A DNA stretch of 24,909 nt from an uncultured Oscillibacter sp. (GCF_900546705.1 NZ_URDP01000028.1:1-24909), one strand, 5' to 3'. Shown: positions 1 through 8,508, counted from the first letter of the stretch. Numbers and translations are program-made. The notes: a model not told the origin generated them from the letters alone.

Positions 1-2
1 TC

Positions 3-1031
<1,029 letters not shown>

Positions 1032-1044
1032 TTCCCTCTCAAAA

Positions 1045-1083
1045 CAAAAAAGCGCTGCGGGATTTTCCCGCAGCGCTTTTTTT
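1045..1083 (+). terminator. Rho-independent terminator of nifJ
   Basis: A perfect 11-bp stem (1051-1061 with 1067-1077) with a 5-nt ATTTT loop is followed by seven T residues and preceded by an A-run. It starts 20 nt after the nifJ stop. Confidence 0.93.
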
Positions 1084-1322
1084 CACATTTGGTGGGGGAA
1101 TGTGGAGAACTTGCCCCGGAGGTGGGAGGAAGAGGATGCCCGTGGAAGATGCAGCCTGCCTTGGAGGAAAAAAGAACCGCAAATAGAGCCGCCTTGTGGA
1201 GCGGTTTTCCACAAAGTGGGGAAAAGCCCCGCCCCGCGGGGAGGGGACCGCAACGCAGGGCGGCAGACTGTCCGTGCCGTGGAAGAGAATCCCAAAGCGG
1301 CACCTGCGGCGGTGCTTACAGC
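1084..1322. other. Gene-free stretch with possible alternative hairpins
   Basis: I see no convincing gene: the short ORFs lack ribosome binding sites and recognisable products. The stretch contains inverted repeats that exclude each other: AACCGC (about 1175-1180) can pair with GCGGTT (1201-1206), while TTGTGGA (1194-1200) can pair with TCCACAA (1208-1214) across it. A GC-rich hairpin lies at about 1227-1246. TTTTCCACA at 1205-1213 resembles a DnaA box with one mismatch, but it stands alone. No promoter was recognised. Confidence 0.4.
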
Positions 1323-1357
1323 AAAAAAGAGGAAGCCAAAAGGCTTCCTCTTTTTTT
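1323..1357 (-). terminator. Terminator of the metallophosphoesterase-mnmG-murT-gatD operon (bidirectional shape)
   Basis: A 9-bp stem (1329-1337 with 1342-1350) with an AAAA loop is flanked by six A and seven T, so it can work on both strands. On the minus strand it lies just beyond the gatD-like stop at 1369. Confidence 0.9.
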
Positions 1358-1368
1358 CATAAGAAGGA

Positions 1369-2118
1369 TCACTTGCCGGACTTCTCCTTTTCCAGCCGCA
1401 GCCGCAGCTGTTCGGCGGTAATGGCATAGCCTGCCTGGGCATAGGGGAATACGGGCTTTTCCTCCGGCAGAGACAGGCCCCGACGAAGACAGATGGCCTC
1501 GGCCACCTTGTCCAGCAGACGGGGATTTTTCACCAGCAGGGGGCCGGTAAGCTCAGAGGCAAACACGTTGTTTTTGTGGTAGCCCTCGGCACCGCCCTGG
1601 GCCTCGTTGCCGAAGCCCATGTCGCACCGGGTGAGCAGGGGAGTGTCCACGCCCCGGATCAGGGTGCACTTGTTCATAAAGCCCACAATGACCTCGTCAA
1701 AGAGCTCCGTAGGGCCGAACACATCGCCTACAATGCGCCGGGCCTGCCGCTGGGAGACAAATTCAGCCAGCCCGAGACCGGCCGTTTCACGGCCGTCGGC
1801 AGCGGTAATGGACTTGCCCAAAAGCTCCATGGCGGTTCCGGCAAAGAGCATGGGCAGACCGTCCGCCGCTGCCTTGCAGAGCGCGTCGCCCCAGGGACGC
1901 ATCTGCTCCAGCGCAAAGTCAGCGGCCCGCTCGGTGCCGGCGCCCAGGAATACGAAATCGTAGTCCGTCAGGGACGCGGGCGTTTCGGCAGGAAGAAGTG
2001 TTTCCACCGTCACAGTGTGTCCCAGAGCTTCCAGGTACCGCCCCAGCACGGAGAGATTGGCATAGCTGCCGTACAGGCTCATGAGATCAGGGTAGATATG
2101 CAGGATCTTCAGTTCCAT
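1369..2118 (-). CDS. GatD-like class I glutamine amidotransferase subunit lacking catalytic Cys and His
   Basis: The 249-residue protein aligns over its length with GatD, the glutaminase partner of MurT that supplies ammonia for amidating the D-Glu of lipid II. Length, the DxDFVFLGAGTER segment, the ELLGKS turn and the GPLLVKNP end match the family. The start is the ATG at 2118, because AAGGAGG lies 7 nt upstream; the GTG at 2124 would abut the SD. The odd point is the active site. Where GatD has I-C-G-G-Y-Q (Cys94 in S. aureus, from memory) this protein reads A-G-T-A-M-E, with Gly at residue 94. The catalytic His in the YLHGP motif is Thr191 in ELTGP. The reading frame is intact and it lies 2 nt after the murT-like stop, so it is not a decayed gene by frame. 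I infer a structural subunit or an altered reaction. The family call is firm; standard glutaminase activity is doubtful. Confidence 0.85.
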   Translation of the reverse strand: MELKILHIYPDLMSLYGSYANLSVLGRYLEALGHTVTVETLLPAETPASLTDYDFVFLGAGTERAADFALEQMRPWGDALCKAAADGLPMLFAGTAMELLGKSITAADGRETAGLGLAEFVSQRQARRIVGDVFGPTELFDEVIVGFMNKCTLIRGVDTPLLTRCDMGFGNEAQGGAEGYHKNNVFASELTGPLLVKNPRLLDKVAEAICLRRGLSLPEEKPVFPYAQAGYAITAEQLRLRLEKEKSGK

Positions 2119-2120
2119 GC

Positions 2121-3455
2121 TCACGCCTCCTTTTTCACGGCGGGCAGATTCAGCAGCTTGTCCCGGTCGGAGAAGCAGGTGACCACGTACAGGTCCTCAC
2201 TGCCGTCGGCCTGGAGCTGCTCCACCGCGGCAGAGATATCCGGCTGGACGGACCAGATTTCGGTGGGGATACCGGTAAAGGAGAACCGCTCCGCCAGATC
2301 ATTGGCATACCGTCCGGAGAGGATGATCCGCTGTACCGGTCCCTTGGCCAGAAGATTGAAGTCGATGTCCCACAGCCAGCTGGTCTCGCTGGTGAAGTAC
2401 TTGCGGCTCACTGCGTCCACGATCACCAGCACGGAACAGGGGGCCTTGGTGGCGGCAATGTAGCGCAGGTTCGTGTCGTAGGCGATGGAGTTTTCGTGCT
2501 TGCTGGTCAGCAGCACGCCCCGATGACTGCCCAGAGTGAACTTCTGCATCCGGCCGTTGCGCAGGATGTAATTGTTGATGACGCCGGCGGCGGTATCGGC
2601 AGCGATGCCGATCTCCCGGCAGGCGGCGTAGGCGGCCAGAATGTTATAGACGTTGTAGATGCTGCGGAAGGCCAGCTGGATGGTGATGGAGCCGTCGATG
2701 GTCAGCCGGCCGGCATCCAGATCCAGGGCGGTGGCGGTATAGTCGGTGGCGGGCTTGCGGTGGCCGCAGCCGGTGCACCGGTAGGCGCCGATGTGGTTGT
2801 AGTGGACGTAGTCATATTCCATGGGTGCGTGGCACAGCGGGCAGTAGGCCCCGTCGTGATAGACACCGGTGGGTGCGTCCGTGGAGATGGAGCAGCGGTC
2901 CAGACCGAACCACTTCACCTTCTCGTGCCCCTGGGCAAAGCAGCTGGACAGGGGGTCATCCGCGTTGAGGATCAGCTCCGTCTCCGGATGCATGGCCGGC
3001 AGCAGAGCCTCGTACACCCACTCGGGGTGGCCGTTGCGGGTCAGCTGATCCCGGTAGAGATTGGTAACCACAAAGTGGGTGGGGTGGAAATAGCGGAAGC
3101 TGTGGGCGGCATAGCGCTCATCGGACTCGATGAGCAGCACATCGGCCTTCACCCGGCCGCCCAGGGTGGCGTGGGTGAGGACCGTAGTGGTGACGCCCTC
3201 AATCTGGTTGGAGCCCTCCTCGTTGTAAACCACGGTCTTGCCGCCGGAGCGGAGAATGGCGGCGATCATTTCCACGGTGGAGGTCTTGCCGTTGCTGCCG
3301 GTGACGGCCACGATGTGGTCAGGCAGCTGCACCTGCCGCAGAATATCCGGGCAGATCTTCAGGGCGTACTTGCCGGGCAGAGAGCTGCCCTTGCCGATGA
3401 GGGAGCCCACCGCGTGGCCCAGCTTGCATACCAGAATGGCGAGAAACCGCCTCAT
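2121..3455 (-). CDS. MurT-like Mur ligase (lipid II amidotransferase ligase subunit family)
   Basis: The 444-residue protein has the MurT layout: Mur-ligase ATPase core with P-loop GSNGKTST (53-60), NADDP (164-168), an inserted zinc ribbon (Cys205, Cys208, Cys227, Cys230), the NGRMQ segment (300-304), and a C-terminal DUF1727 domain. MurT activates the D-Glu carboxylate of lipid II with ATP and works as a complex with GatD. Here the usual AKNPAG motif of the C-terminal domain is replaced by a two-residue longer SKHENSIAYDTN (318-329), and the usual D-T-S-W reads E-T-S-W (357-360). These comparisons use S. aureus MurT from memory. The partner GatD-like protein has also lost its glutaminase residues, so the pair may have changed donor or substrate together. 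The start ATG overlaps the cyclase stop by 4 nt (ATGA), indicating translational coupling. Confidence 0.86.
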   Translation of the reverse strand: MRRFLAILVCKLGHAVGSLIGKGSSLPGKYALKICPDILRQVQLPDHIVAVTGSNGKTSTVEMIAAILRSGGKTVVYNEEGSNQIEGVTTTVLTHATLGGRVKADVLLIESDERYAAHSFRYFHPTHFVVTNLYRDQLTRNGHPEWVYEALLPAMHPETELILNADDPLSSCFAQGHEKVKWFGLDRCSISTDAPTGVYHDGAYCPLCHAPMEYDYVHYNHIGAYRCTGCGHRKPATDYTATALDLDAGRLTIDGSITIQLAFRSIYNVYNILAAYAACREIGIAADTAAGVINNYILRNGRMQKFTLGSHRGVLLTSKHENSIAYDTNLRYIAATKAPCSVLVIVDAVSRKYFTSETSWLWDIDFNLLAKGPVQRIILSGRYANDLAERFSFTGIPTEIWSVQPDISAAVEQLQADGSEDLYVVTCFSDRDKLLNLPAVKKEA

Positions 3456-4123
3456 TCCTCGTTCATCTCCTTTTCGGGGAAGTCACGGAATTCTGCAATG
3501 GCACGGACGGGAGCACCGTCGGCACCGGCGTACTTGAGGGGCAGGGCGAAGAACATCACATCTGTCCGGCCCAGAAGCTTTTTCAGGCACAGGTTCTCCA
3601 CAATCACCAGGCCGCCGCTGAGCAGCACGTGGTGGGCCGGATACACATCGCTGGCCAGGGAGTCCACGCTGATGGCGTCGGTACCCACGCCCTTGAGGCC
3701 GCAGGAGACCAGATACCGGGCGGCCTCCTCATCCAGAATGGGGAAAGCCTCGGACAAGAATGCCTCCGTGCCCCACTTCTTTTCCCAGCCGGTGTAGAGC
3801 AGGGCGTAGTCTGCGGAGCGGAGATATCCGTTCTGGGAGCGGAGGAACTCGGCGGTGATGCAGGAGCCGGGGGCAAAGTGGCTCACGTCGATGACAGCGG
3901 CCCGGCCGCAGAACTGAGAGGGGGGCAGCTGATCCAGCCCGCAGCCGTCGGGCAGGATGTGGCGGGGGGCATCCATGTGGGTGCCGGTGTGAGAGCCGAT
4001 CTGCAGCAGCGTCTCCCGGGCGCCGTCATGGGTCAGGGTGCGGGTGGAGGAAAATGCGGGGCGGGGGGTGCCGGGGTAGACAAAGGTCTCCGGCGAGATG
4101 GTGTGTGTCAGGTCGATAATCAT
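3452..4123 (-). CDS. Cyclase family protein (kynurenine formamidase-like metal hydrolase)
   Basis: The 223-residue protein carries the HTGTHMDAPRH signature (residues 45-55), the HxGTHxDxPxH metal-binding motif of the cyclase/arylformamidase family. Members are divalent-metal hydrolases of amides, lactones or formyl groups; the substrate cannot be read from sequence, and no kynurenine pathway genes lie nearby. The start is the ATG at 4123, preceded by AGGAAGGA; a TTG two codons earlier would sit against the SD. The stop overlaps the murT-like start by 4 nt, and mnmG ends 34 nt upstream, so it is the third gene of a five-gene operon. A role linked to the neighbouring MurT/GatD-like pair is possible but unsupported. 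Confidence 0.88.
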   Translation of the reverse strand: MIIDLTHTISPETFVYPGTPRPAFSSTRTLTHDGARETLLQIGSHTGTHMDAPRHILPDGCGLDQLPPSQFCGRAAVIDVSHFAPGSCITAEFLRSQNGYLRSADYALLYTGWEKKWGTEAFLSEAFPILDEEAARYLVSCGLKGVGTDAISVDSLASDVYPAHHVLLSGGLVIVENLCLKKLLGRTDVMFFALPLKYAGADGAPVRAIAEFRDFPEKEMNEE

Positions 4124-4157
4124 GGGCAATCCTTCCTATTGAATCAGTATCGGTCTG

Positions 4158-6023
4158 TTAGTGCTCCAGGTAGATCATCAATGCAGCAATATCCGCGGGG
4201 GAGACGCCGCTGATCCGGGAGGCCTGTCCCAGGTCCAGCGGCCGTACAGCACCCAGCTTCTCCCTGGCCTCCAGCCGGAGGCCCTGGATGGCGCTGTAAT
4301 CCAAATCGGGGGGCAGCTTGTGGGATTCCATTTTCTGAAAATCCTCCACCTGCTTTTGCTGGCGGCGGATGTATCCCTCGTATTTCACGCTGATCTCCAC
4401 CTGCTCGGCTACGTCCGCCGGCAGAGACGGCCGGTCAGGGTCAAAGGGGGCCAGGTCGGCATAGGCCAGCTGAGGCCGCCGCAGCAGGGACAAAAGCGAC
4501 GCGCCGTCGGATACGTCCGCGGTACCCTTCCGGGCCAGCAGGGCGGACAGCGCGGGGGAGGGGGGCGCGCCCGTATGAGTCAGGCGGCGGATCTCCGCGG
4601 CCACGGCGTCACGCTTTTTCTCCACCTGGGCAAGACGCTGGTCGGACACCAGTCCGATCTCCCAGCCCCGGCGGCAAAGGCGCAGGTCGGCGTTGTCCTG
4701 GCGCAGCAGCAGCCGGTACTCGCTGCGGGAGGTCATGATGCGGTAAGGTTCGTTGGTGCCCTTGGTCACCAGATCGTCAATGAGGGTGCCGATGTAGCTC
4801 TCCGACCGGGAGAGAAGGAAGGGAGAGAGGCCGCGGAGCTTCCGGGCGGCGTTGACGCCGGCTACAAAGCCCTGTACGGCGGCCTCCTCGTAGCCGGAGG
4901 AGCCGTTGAACTGTCCGGCGCCGTAAAGGCCGGGCACGGATTTCACCTCCAGCGTGGGGGAGAGGGCCAGCGGGTCAATGCAGTCATACTCAATGGCGTA
5001 GGCGGGGCGGGTCATGACGGCCCGGCGCAGTCCCGGTACGCTGTGGAGCATCTGCACCTGGATTTCTTCGGGCATGGAGGAGGAAAAACCCTGGATGTAG
5101 AGCTCCTCCGTGTCCAGGCCCATGGGCTCCACAAAGAGCTGGTGGCGCTGCTTGTCCGGAAAGCGGACGATCTTTGTCTCAAAGGAGGGGCAGTACCGGG
5201 GACCAACGCCCTCGATCAGGCCCGAGTACATGGGGGCCTTGTCCAGGTTTTCCTCCACAATGCGCTTGGTTTCCTCCGTGGTCCAGGTCAGGTAACACAC
5301 GGCCTTGTTTTCCGGCGGGACCGTGGTGGAGTAGGAAAAGGGAACGGGCAAATCGTCGCCCGGCTGGAGTTCCATCTCGTCAAAGTCCACGGTGGCGGCA
5401 TGGACCCGCGGCGGCGTGCCGGTCTTGAACCGGCGCAGAGGCAGGCCCAGCCGTACCAGAGCGTCGGTCAGGCGCAGTGCGGCGTGCATGCCATCGGGCC
5501 CGGAGGACTCCACGCACGCACCAATAATGGTGCGGCCGGCAAGATAGGTACCGGTGGCCAGAATCACGGCTTTCACGGAGAACACCGCGCCGGTGGAGAG
5601 CACCACGGCACTGACGGCGCCGTTTTCCGTACGGATATCCACCACCTCGCCCTGCCGGACGGTCAGATGGGGCTGGCGCTCCAGGGTGTGCTTCATGTAT
5701 GCCTGGTATTTCCGCCGGTCCGCCTGGGCCCGCAGGCTCCACACGGCAGGGCCCTTGCCCTTGTTCAAAAGGCGGTACTGGATGCAGCACGCGTCCGCGG
5801 CCCGGGCCATCTCGCCCCCCAGAGCGTCCAGCTCCCGGACCAAATGGCCCTTGCCGGTACCGCCGATGGCGGGATTGCAGGGCATGTTGCCCACGGCATC
5901 CAGATTGATGGTGAACACGATGGTTTCAAGGCCGATCCGGGCGGCGGCCAGAGCTGCCTCGATACCGGCGTGTCCGGCACCGATGACGGCAATATCAAAT
6001 TGTCCTGCGGGAAATTCGCTCAT
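4158..6023 (-). CDS. mnmG: tRNA uridine-5-carboxymethylaminomethyl modification enzyme MnmG (GidA)
   Basis: The 621-residue length is normal for MnmG. It shows the FAD dinucleotide fold (GAGHAG, residues 15-20), the family signature CNPAIGGTGKGHLVREL, the GSSGYEEAAVQG segment, EYRLLLRQDNADLRL, and the C-terminal helical domain that contacts MnmE and tRNA. With MnmE, GTP and methylene-tetrahydrofolate it installs the aminomethyl/carboxymethylaminomethyl group on wobble U34 in the cytoplasm. The ATG at 6023 is preceded by GAGG at 8 nt spacing. It starts 10 nt after the metallophosphoesterase stop, so both are co-transcribed. mnmE, its usual neighbour, is not in the window. The mnmM gene at 12857 acts later on the same U34 pathway. 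Confidence 0.98.
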   Translation of the reverse strand: MSEFPAGQFDIAVIGAGHAGIEAALAAARIGLETIVFTINLDAVGNMPCNPAIGGTGKGHLVRELDALGGEMARAADACCIQYRLLNKGKGPAVWSLRAQADRRKYQAYMKHTLERQPHLTVRQGEVVDIRTENGAVSAVVLSTGAVFSVKAVILATGTYLAGRTIIGACVESSGPDGMHAALRLTDALVRLGLPLRRFKTGTPPRVHAATVDFDEMELQPGDDLPVPFSYSTTVPPENKAVCYLTWTTEETKRIVEENLDKAPMYSGLIEGVGPRYCPSFETKIVRFPDKQRHQLFVEPMGLDTEELYIQGFSSSMPEEIQVQMLHSVPGLRRAVMTRPAYAIEYDCIDPLALSPTLEVKSVPGLYGAGQFNGSSGYEEAAVQGFVAGVNAARKLRGLSPFLLSRSESYIGTLIDDLVTKGTNEPYRIMTSRSEYRLLLRQDNADLRLCRRGWEIGLVSDQRLAQVEKKRDAVAAEIRRLTHTGAPPSPALSALLARKGTADVSDGASLLSLLRRPQLAYADLAPFDPDRPSLPADVAEQVEISVKYEGYIRRQQKQVEDFQKMESHKLPPDLDYSAIQGLRLEAREKLGAVRPLDLGQASRISGVSPADIAALMIYLEH

Positions 6024-6033
6024 ACGGTTAACC

Positions 6034-6894
6034 TCATTGCGGGCCGGTTTGCAGGGTCAAAACTGCGATCTCCGGCCGGTTGAACAGCCGGAAGGACGGC
6101 CCGGAGTTGCCCAGTCCCCGGGTGACAAACAGCGTGGATCCGTTTTCGTGGTATACCCCCGCCGTGTAGGAGGGAAACAGCTTCAGATCATGGGAGAGCA
6201 GCCCGTCGGTAAAGGGCAGGCGGATGATGCCGCCGTGGGCGTGTCCAGAGACCACCAGATCTGCGCCCAGTAGACTGTACTGACGGGAAAATCGGTCGTT
6301 CCGGTGGGCCAGCAGGACCCAGAACGGGTCCCCCCACCGTTCGGAGATCTCACCGGCCAGAGCCTCGGGAGACTTCTGGTCCGCGTAGCCGTTGGGATCG
6401 TCGATGCCGGCCAGGACGATACGGTCCCCGCAGCGCTCCAGCTCCACGGCCCGGTTGGTGAGAACCGTGACGCCGTTGGCGGTGAGGGTCTCTTTCAAAG
6501 CCGGGACGCTGCCCAGGGCCCACTCGTGGTTGCCGGTGACATAGTATGTGGGCGCAATGGCGCTCAGACCCGATGCAATGGCTGCGGCATATCCCTCGGG
6601 CAGGGGACGGTATTGATCCAGAAGATCGCCCACCAGAAAGATGTACTCCGGCGACTGATTGGCCACCGTTTCCAGAAGCGTTTTGTTGTCCTTCCCGAAC
6701 TGGGCCGAGTGCAGGTCGCTGAGCACGACCACCCGGCAGCCGTCAAAGCCCGGCGGAAGGTCGGGAAAGGGAAGATCAAACCGGGTGACCACCAGGGAGG
6801 TGTTGCTCCACCAGAGAAAAACGGCCACAAAAATGACCGCGATAAACAGCCGTGCCACCCGGAAAGGACGGCGCAGACGCCTTTTTTTTGTCAT
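6034..6894 (-). CDS. Membrane-anchored metallophosphoesterase (YkuE/YaeI-like)
   Basis: The 286-residue protein has a basic N-terminus and one transmembrane segment (about 14-30), then a calcineurin-like phosphoesterase domain facing outward. Metal ligands are visible: D60 and H62 in LSDLH, D90 in VGDLLD, N122-H123 in GNHE, H197 in LLAHR, and H218 and H220 in GHAHGG. This family includes YaeI/YkuE; known members hydrolyse UDP-diacylglucosamine-type or other phosphoesters, so the substrate here is open. I chose the ATG at 6894 because GAGGAGG lies 8 nt upstream; a longer ORF from 6930 has no such site. It is the first gene of the operon and has its own promoter at 6981-7010. Confidence 0.9.
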   Translation of the reverse strand: MTKKRRLRRPFRVARLFIAVIFVAVFLWWSNTSLVVTRFDLPFPDLPPGFDGCRVVVLSDLHSAQFGKDNKTLLETVANQSPEYIFLVGDLLDQYRPLPEGYAAAIASGLSAIAPTYYVTGNHEWALGSVPALKETLTANGVTVLTNRAVELERCGDRIVLAGIDDPNGYADQKSPEALAGEISERWGDPFWVLLAHRNDRFSRQYSLLGADLVVSGHAHGGIIRLPFTDGLLSHDLKLFPSYTAGVYHENGSTLFVTRGLGNSGPSFRLFNRPEIAVLTLQTGPQ

Positions 6895-6980
6895 AAATGC
6901 GGCCTCCTCAGCCGCCAATGTAAAAAACACAGAAAGTGTGTGAAAAGACCAAACTCCACGGCTTGCGCCATGTATCTCAC

Positions 6981-7010
6981 ATTATAGCATAAGGGCTATT
7001 GCTGTGGCGA
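6981..7010 (-). promoter_or_regulatory. Promoter of the metallophosphoesterase-mnmG operon
   Basis: Reading the minus strand, TCGCCA (7010-7005, weak -35, 4/6) and TATAAT (6986-6981) are 18 bp apart. TGC precedes TATAAT, giving an extended -10 that can make up for the weak -35. Transcription would begin near 6974, leaving a leader of about 80 nt. Confidence 0.7.
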
Positions 7011-7183
7011 GAGAAAAATTATACAAAGAAGTCTGGAAAAGAGCGGAAAAATCCCATGGAGTGCTTGAAAAGCGCCGGAACGGCGGTTTACAGGGCAAAC
7101 ACGGCCCCAAAAGAGCACCTGATGAGTATGTGTGTTTTGGACAAATAATATGTTAATTTTTTGTGAAATAAGTAGAAAACCAC

Positions 7184-7212
7184 TTGCGCAAACACGCACA
7201 CCCTGTTATACT
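7184..7212 (+). promoter_or_regulatory. Promoter of the 26-codon transcription unit
   Basis: TTGCGC (7184-7189) and TATACT (7207-7212) are separated by exactly 17 bp. Transcription would start near 7219, about 25 nt before the small ORF. Confidence 0.75.
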
Positions 7213-7243
7213 GTGTACAGAAACTGAGAGAGGAGGGATGTGT

Positions 7244-7324
7244 ATGATGCGTTGCAATATCGCACTGGGCGACGTGGACGATTTGATCTTCGTTGATTCC
7301 GATTGGTGCAAGAGCGATCGGTAA
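7244..7324 (+). CDS. Small acidic peptide, 26 aa, unknown function
   Basis: A short ORF that begins ATG ATG CGT at 7244 and ends TAA at 7322-7324. It sits behind a 17-bp-spaced promoter and an AGGAGGG ribosome binding site (7231-7237) at ideal spacing, and is followed 20 nt later by a hairpin with a T-run. The peptide (starts MMRCNIALGD, ends DWCKSDR) has six Asp, two Cys (residues 4 and 22) and one Trp. It has no signal peptide, membrane segment or tandem codons for one amino acid that would mark a classic attenuation leader. I do not recognise it. The complete set of signals argues that it is translated; it could be a small regulatory or signalling peptide, a leader for the terminator after it, or part of a small RNA. 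Confidence 0.6.
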   Translation: MMRCNIALGDVDDLIFVDSDWCKSDR

Positions 7325-7344
7325 ATGCGGACATAAGAGGAAGG

Positions 7345-7380
7345 AAACCACGCCGGAGAGGGCGTGGGCTTTTTCTTTTT
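7345..7380 (+). terminator. Terminator of the small-peptide unit
   Basis: A 7-bp stem CCACGCC/GGCGTGG (7348-7354 with 7361-7367) with a 6-nt loop is followed by GC and then TTTTTCTTTTT. Confidence 0.8.
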
Positions 7381-7621
7381 CCGGACATTGTACGGGATGC
7401 AGGGGCATTTTGTCCCGGCATACCGCCGCATCGTGGGTAAGCAACGTCTGCCGCTGTCGCGGTAGGCGCTTTTTTGCTGCTTTTTCCAAAAAAATGTCAT
7501 AAAATATGGAAAAATCCGTGGATTTTTTCTGCGGGCCATGTTAGGATACATATGTAGAAGATCAAAGAGAAAACGCAGCGCCTGCACCGGCACAAGCCGG
7601 AGGGCGAAGGAGGAGAGGGTA
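7381..7621 (+). other. Intergenic leader before the lipoprotein gene
   Basis: No gene is supported. A weak hairpin (TACCGC near 7421 with GCGGTA near 7459) followed by a T-run near 7470 might be a second terminator. A possible extended -10 (TGTTAGGAT, about 7538-7546) is the best promoter candidate for the lipoprotein, but I see no good -35. An in-frame ATG at 7538 would add a basic extension ahead of the signal peptide and is less likely than the ATG at 7622. Confidence 0.35.
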
Positions 7622-8227
7622 ATGCGGCCGAAAAGGATTCCGGCGCTTTTTCTGATGCTGGCGGTACTGATGCTGGCCGCCGGCTGCTCCGCCCGGGAGG
7701 AGGCGCAGGAGCAGGGGGAGCTGTCCGCCTCCCGCACCCAGGAGGAGATGCGTCCTCTGACAGAAGAGGAGGTGCTCTCCGCCTATGACCGGGCGGTAAC
7801 CATTTATGGGTGGTTTCAGCTCTCCACACTGCCCTGCGGCAGTGAGGGGCTCAGTGTGGACGGCAGCGTCTACTATCCCGTCCGGTCCGAAGGGCTGGAG
7901 ACGCTGGAGGACCTGCGGATTTACCTGCGGAGCAGCTTTTCTCAGGAACTGGCGGAACAGCTGCTGACCACAGGTGGGGACGTTCCCCTGTACCGGGATA
8001 TTGACGGGGCGCTGTATGTGCGCCCGGTCAGCCGTGCTAGGGACCCCCTGCGGGGAGATGTGGAGCTGCGGGTCGAGCAGACCGGCGACACGAGCTATAC
8101 GGTCAATGCGGCGGTGGACCTGCTGGATCAGGACACGGAGACCGTCACCGGTGTGGAGTATTGGTCGTTCCCCTACCAGCTGGTGGATGAACGGTGGGTA
8201 TTTACCCAGTTTCAGCTGCTTTACTGA
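7622..8227 (+). CDS. Lipoprotein, possibly IseA/DL-endopeptidase-inhibitor-like
   Basis: The 201-residue protein starts at an ATG behind AGGAGAGGG and has a lipoprotein signal peptide with lipobox LAAGC (Cys22), so it should be anchored on the outer face of the membrane. The mature part has a short charged linker, then YDRAVTIYGWF, a VYYPV strand, an ETLEDLRIYLRSSFS helix, YRDIDGALYVRP, and a C-terminal repeat of beta-strands. The YxPV / TLEDL..YL..SFS / DGxLYV order resembles the IseA family of cell-wall hydrolase inhibitors; this is a pattern-based guess from memory. It is monocistronic, with a terminator 30 nt after the stop. Confidence 0.6.
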   Translation: MRPKRIPALFLMLAVLMLAAGCSAREEAQEQGELSASRTQEEMRPLTEEEVLSAYDRAVTIYGWFQLSTLPCGSEGLSVDGSVYYPVRSEGLETLEDLRIYLRSSFSQELAEQLLTTGGDVPLYRDIDGALYVRPVSRARDPLRGDVELRVEQTGDTSYTVNAAVDLLDQDTETVTGVEYWSFPYQLVDERWVFTQFQLLY

Positions 8228-8256
8228 GCGCCCGGAGCGCGGAGAAAGACGCGGCA

Positions 8257-8295
8257 GCCCGCTTTCGGGACAGTTCCCGGGCGGGCGCTTTTTTG
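8257..8295 (+). terminator. Terminator of the lipoprotein gene
   Basis: A GC-rich inverted repeat (from GCCCGC at 8257 to GCGGGC at 8286, with internal CGGGA/TCCCG pairing) is followed by six T residues at 8289-8294. Confidence 0.85.
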
Positions 8296-8436
8296 TTTCA
8301 GACAAACAGGGCAAAATCAACGCAAATTCAGGAAAAACAGAGAAAAAGCGGGAAAAAAGTTTCCAACGAAAAAAACACGCAGAAAAGGAGAAAAAAAGAT
8401 TTACAGCGTTTGCGTAAAAAATTGCCAAACAATTAC

Positions 8437-8464
8437 TTGAAAAAACGGCCGTGTGTGTTAAAAT
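8437..8464 (+). promoter_or_regulatory. Promoter of hppA
   Basis: TTGAAA (8437-8442) and TAAAAT (8459-8464) are 16 bp apart, in an A-rich stretch. Transcription would start near 8471, with a ~38-nt leader carrying AAGGAG before the ATG at 8509. Confidence 0.8.
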
Positions 8465-8508
8465 GGTAGAACCCTGTAAAACACAAAGCAATAAGGAGTG
8501 GAAGAAGC

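Noticed and set aside
1205..1213. DnaA box / replication origin
   Set aside because: A single imperfect match without a cluster, AT-rich unwinding region, or dnaA/dnaN genes.
1369..2118. gatD-like gene as a pseudogene
   Set aside because: The frame is full length with a strong RBS, tight coupling to murT, and conserved non-catalytic motifs; loss is limited to active-site residues.
2496..3797. 433-codon plus-strand open frame
   Set aside because: Antisense to the murT-like and cyclase genes; no motifs.
4161..6083. 640-codon open frame on the plus strand
   Set aside because: It is antisense to mnmG, whose motifs are unmistakable; GC-rich codon bias keeps the opposite frame open, and the translation is a low-complexity Gly/His/Gln-rich sequence.
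7538..7621. N-terminal extension of the lipoprotein from an ATG at 7538
   Set aside because: It would put a basic 28-residue stretch before the signal peptide, while the ATG at 7622 has a strong RBS and a standard lipoprotein signal.
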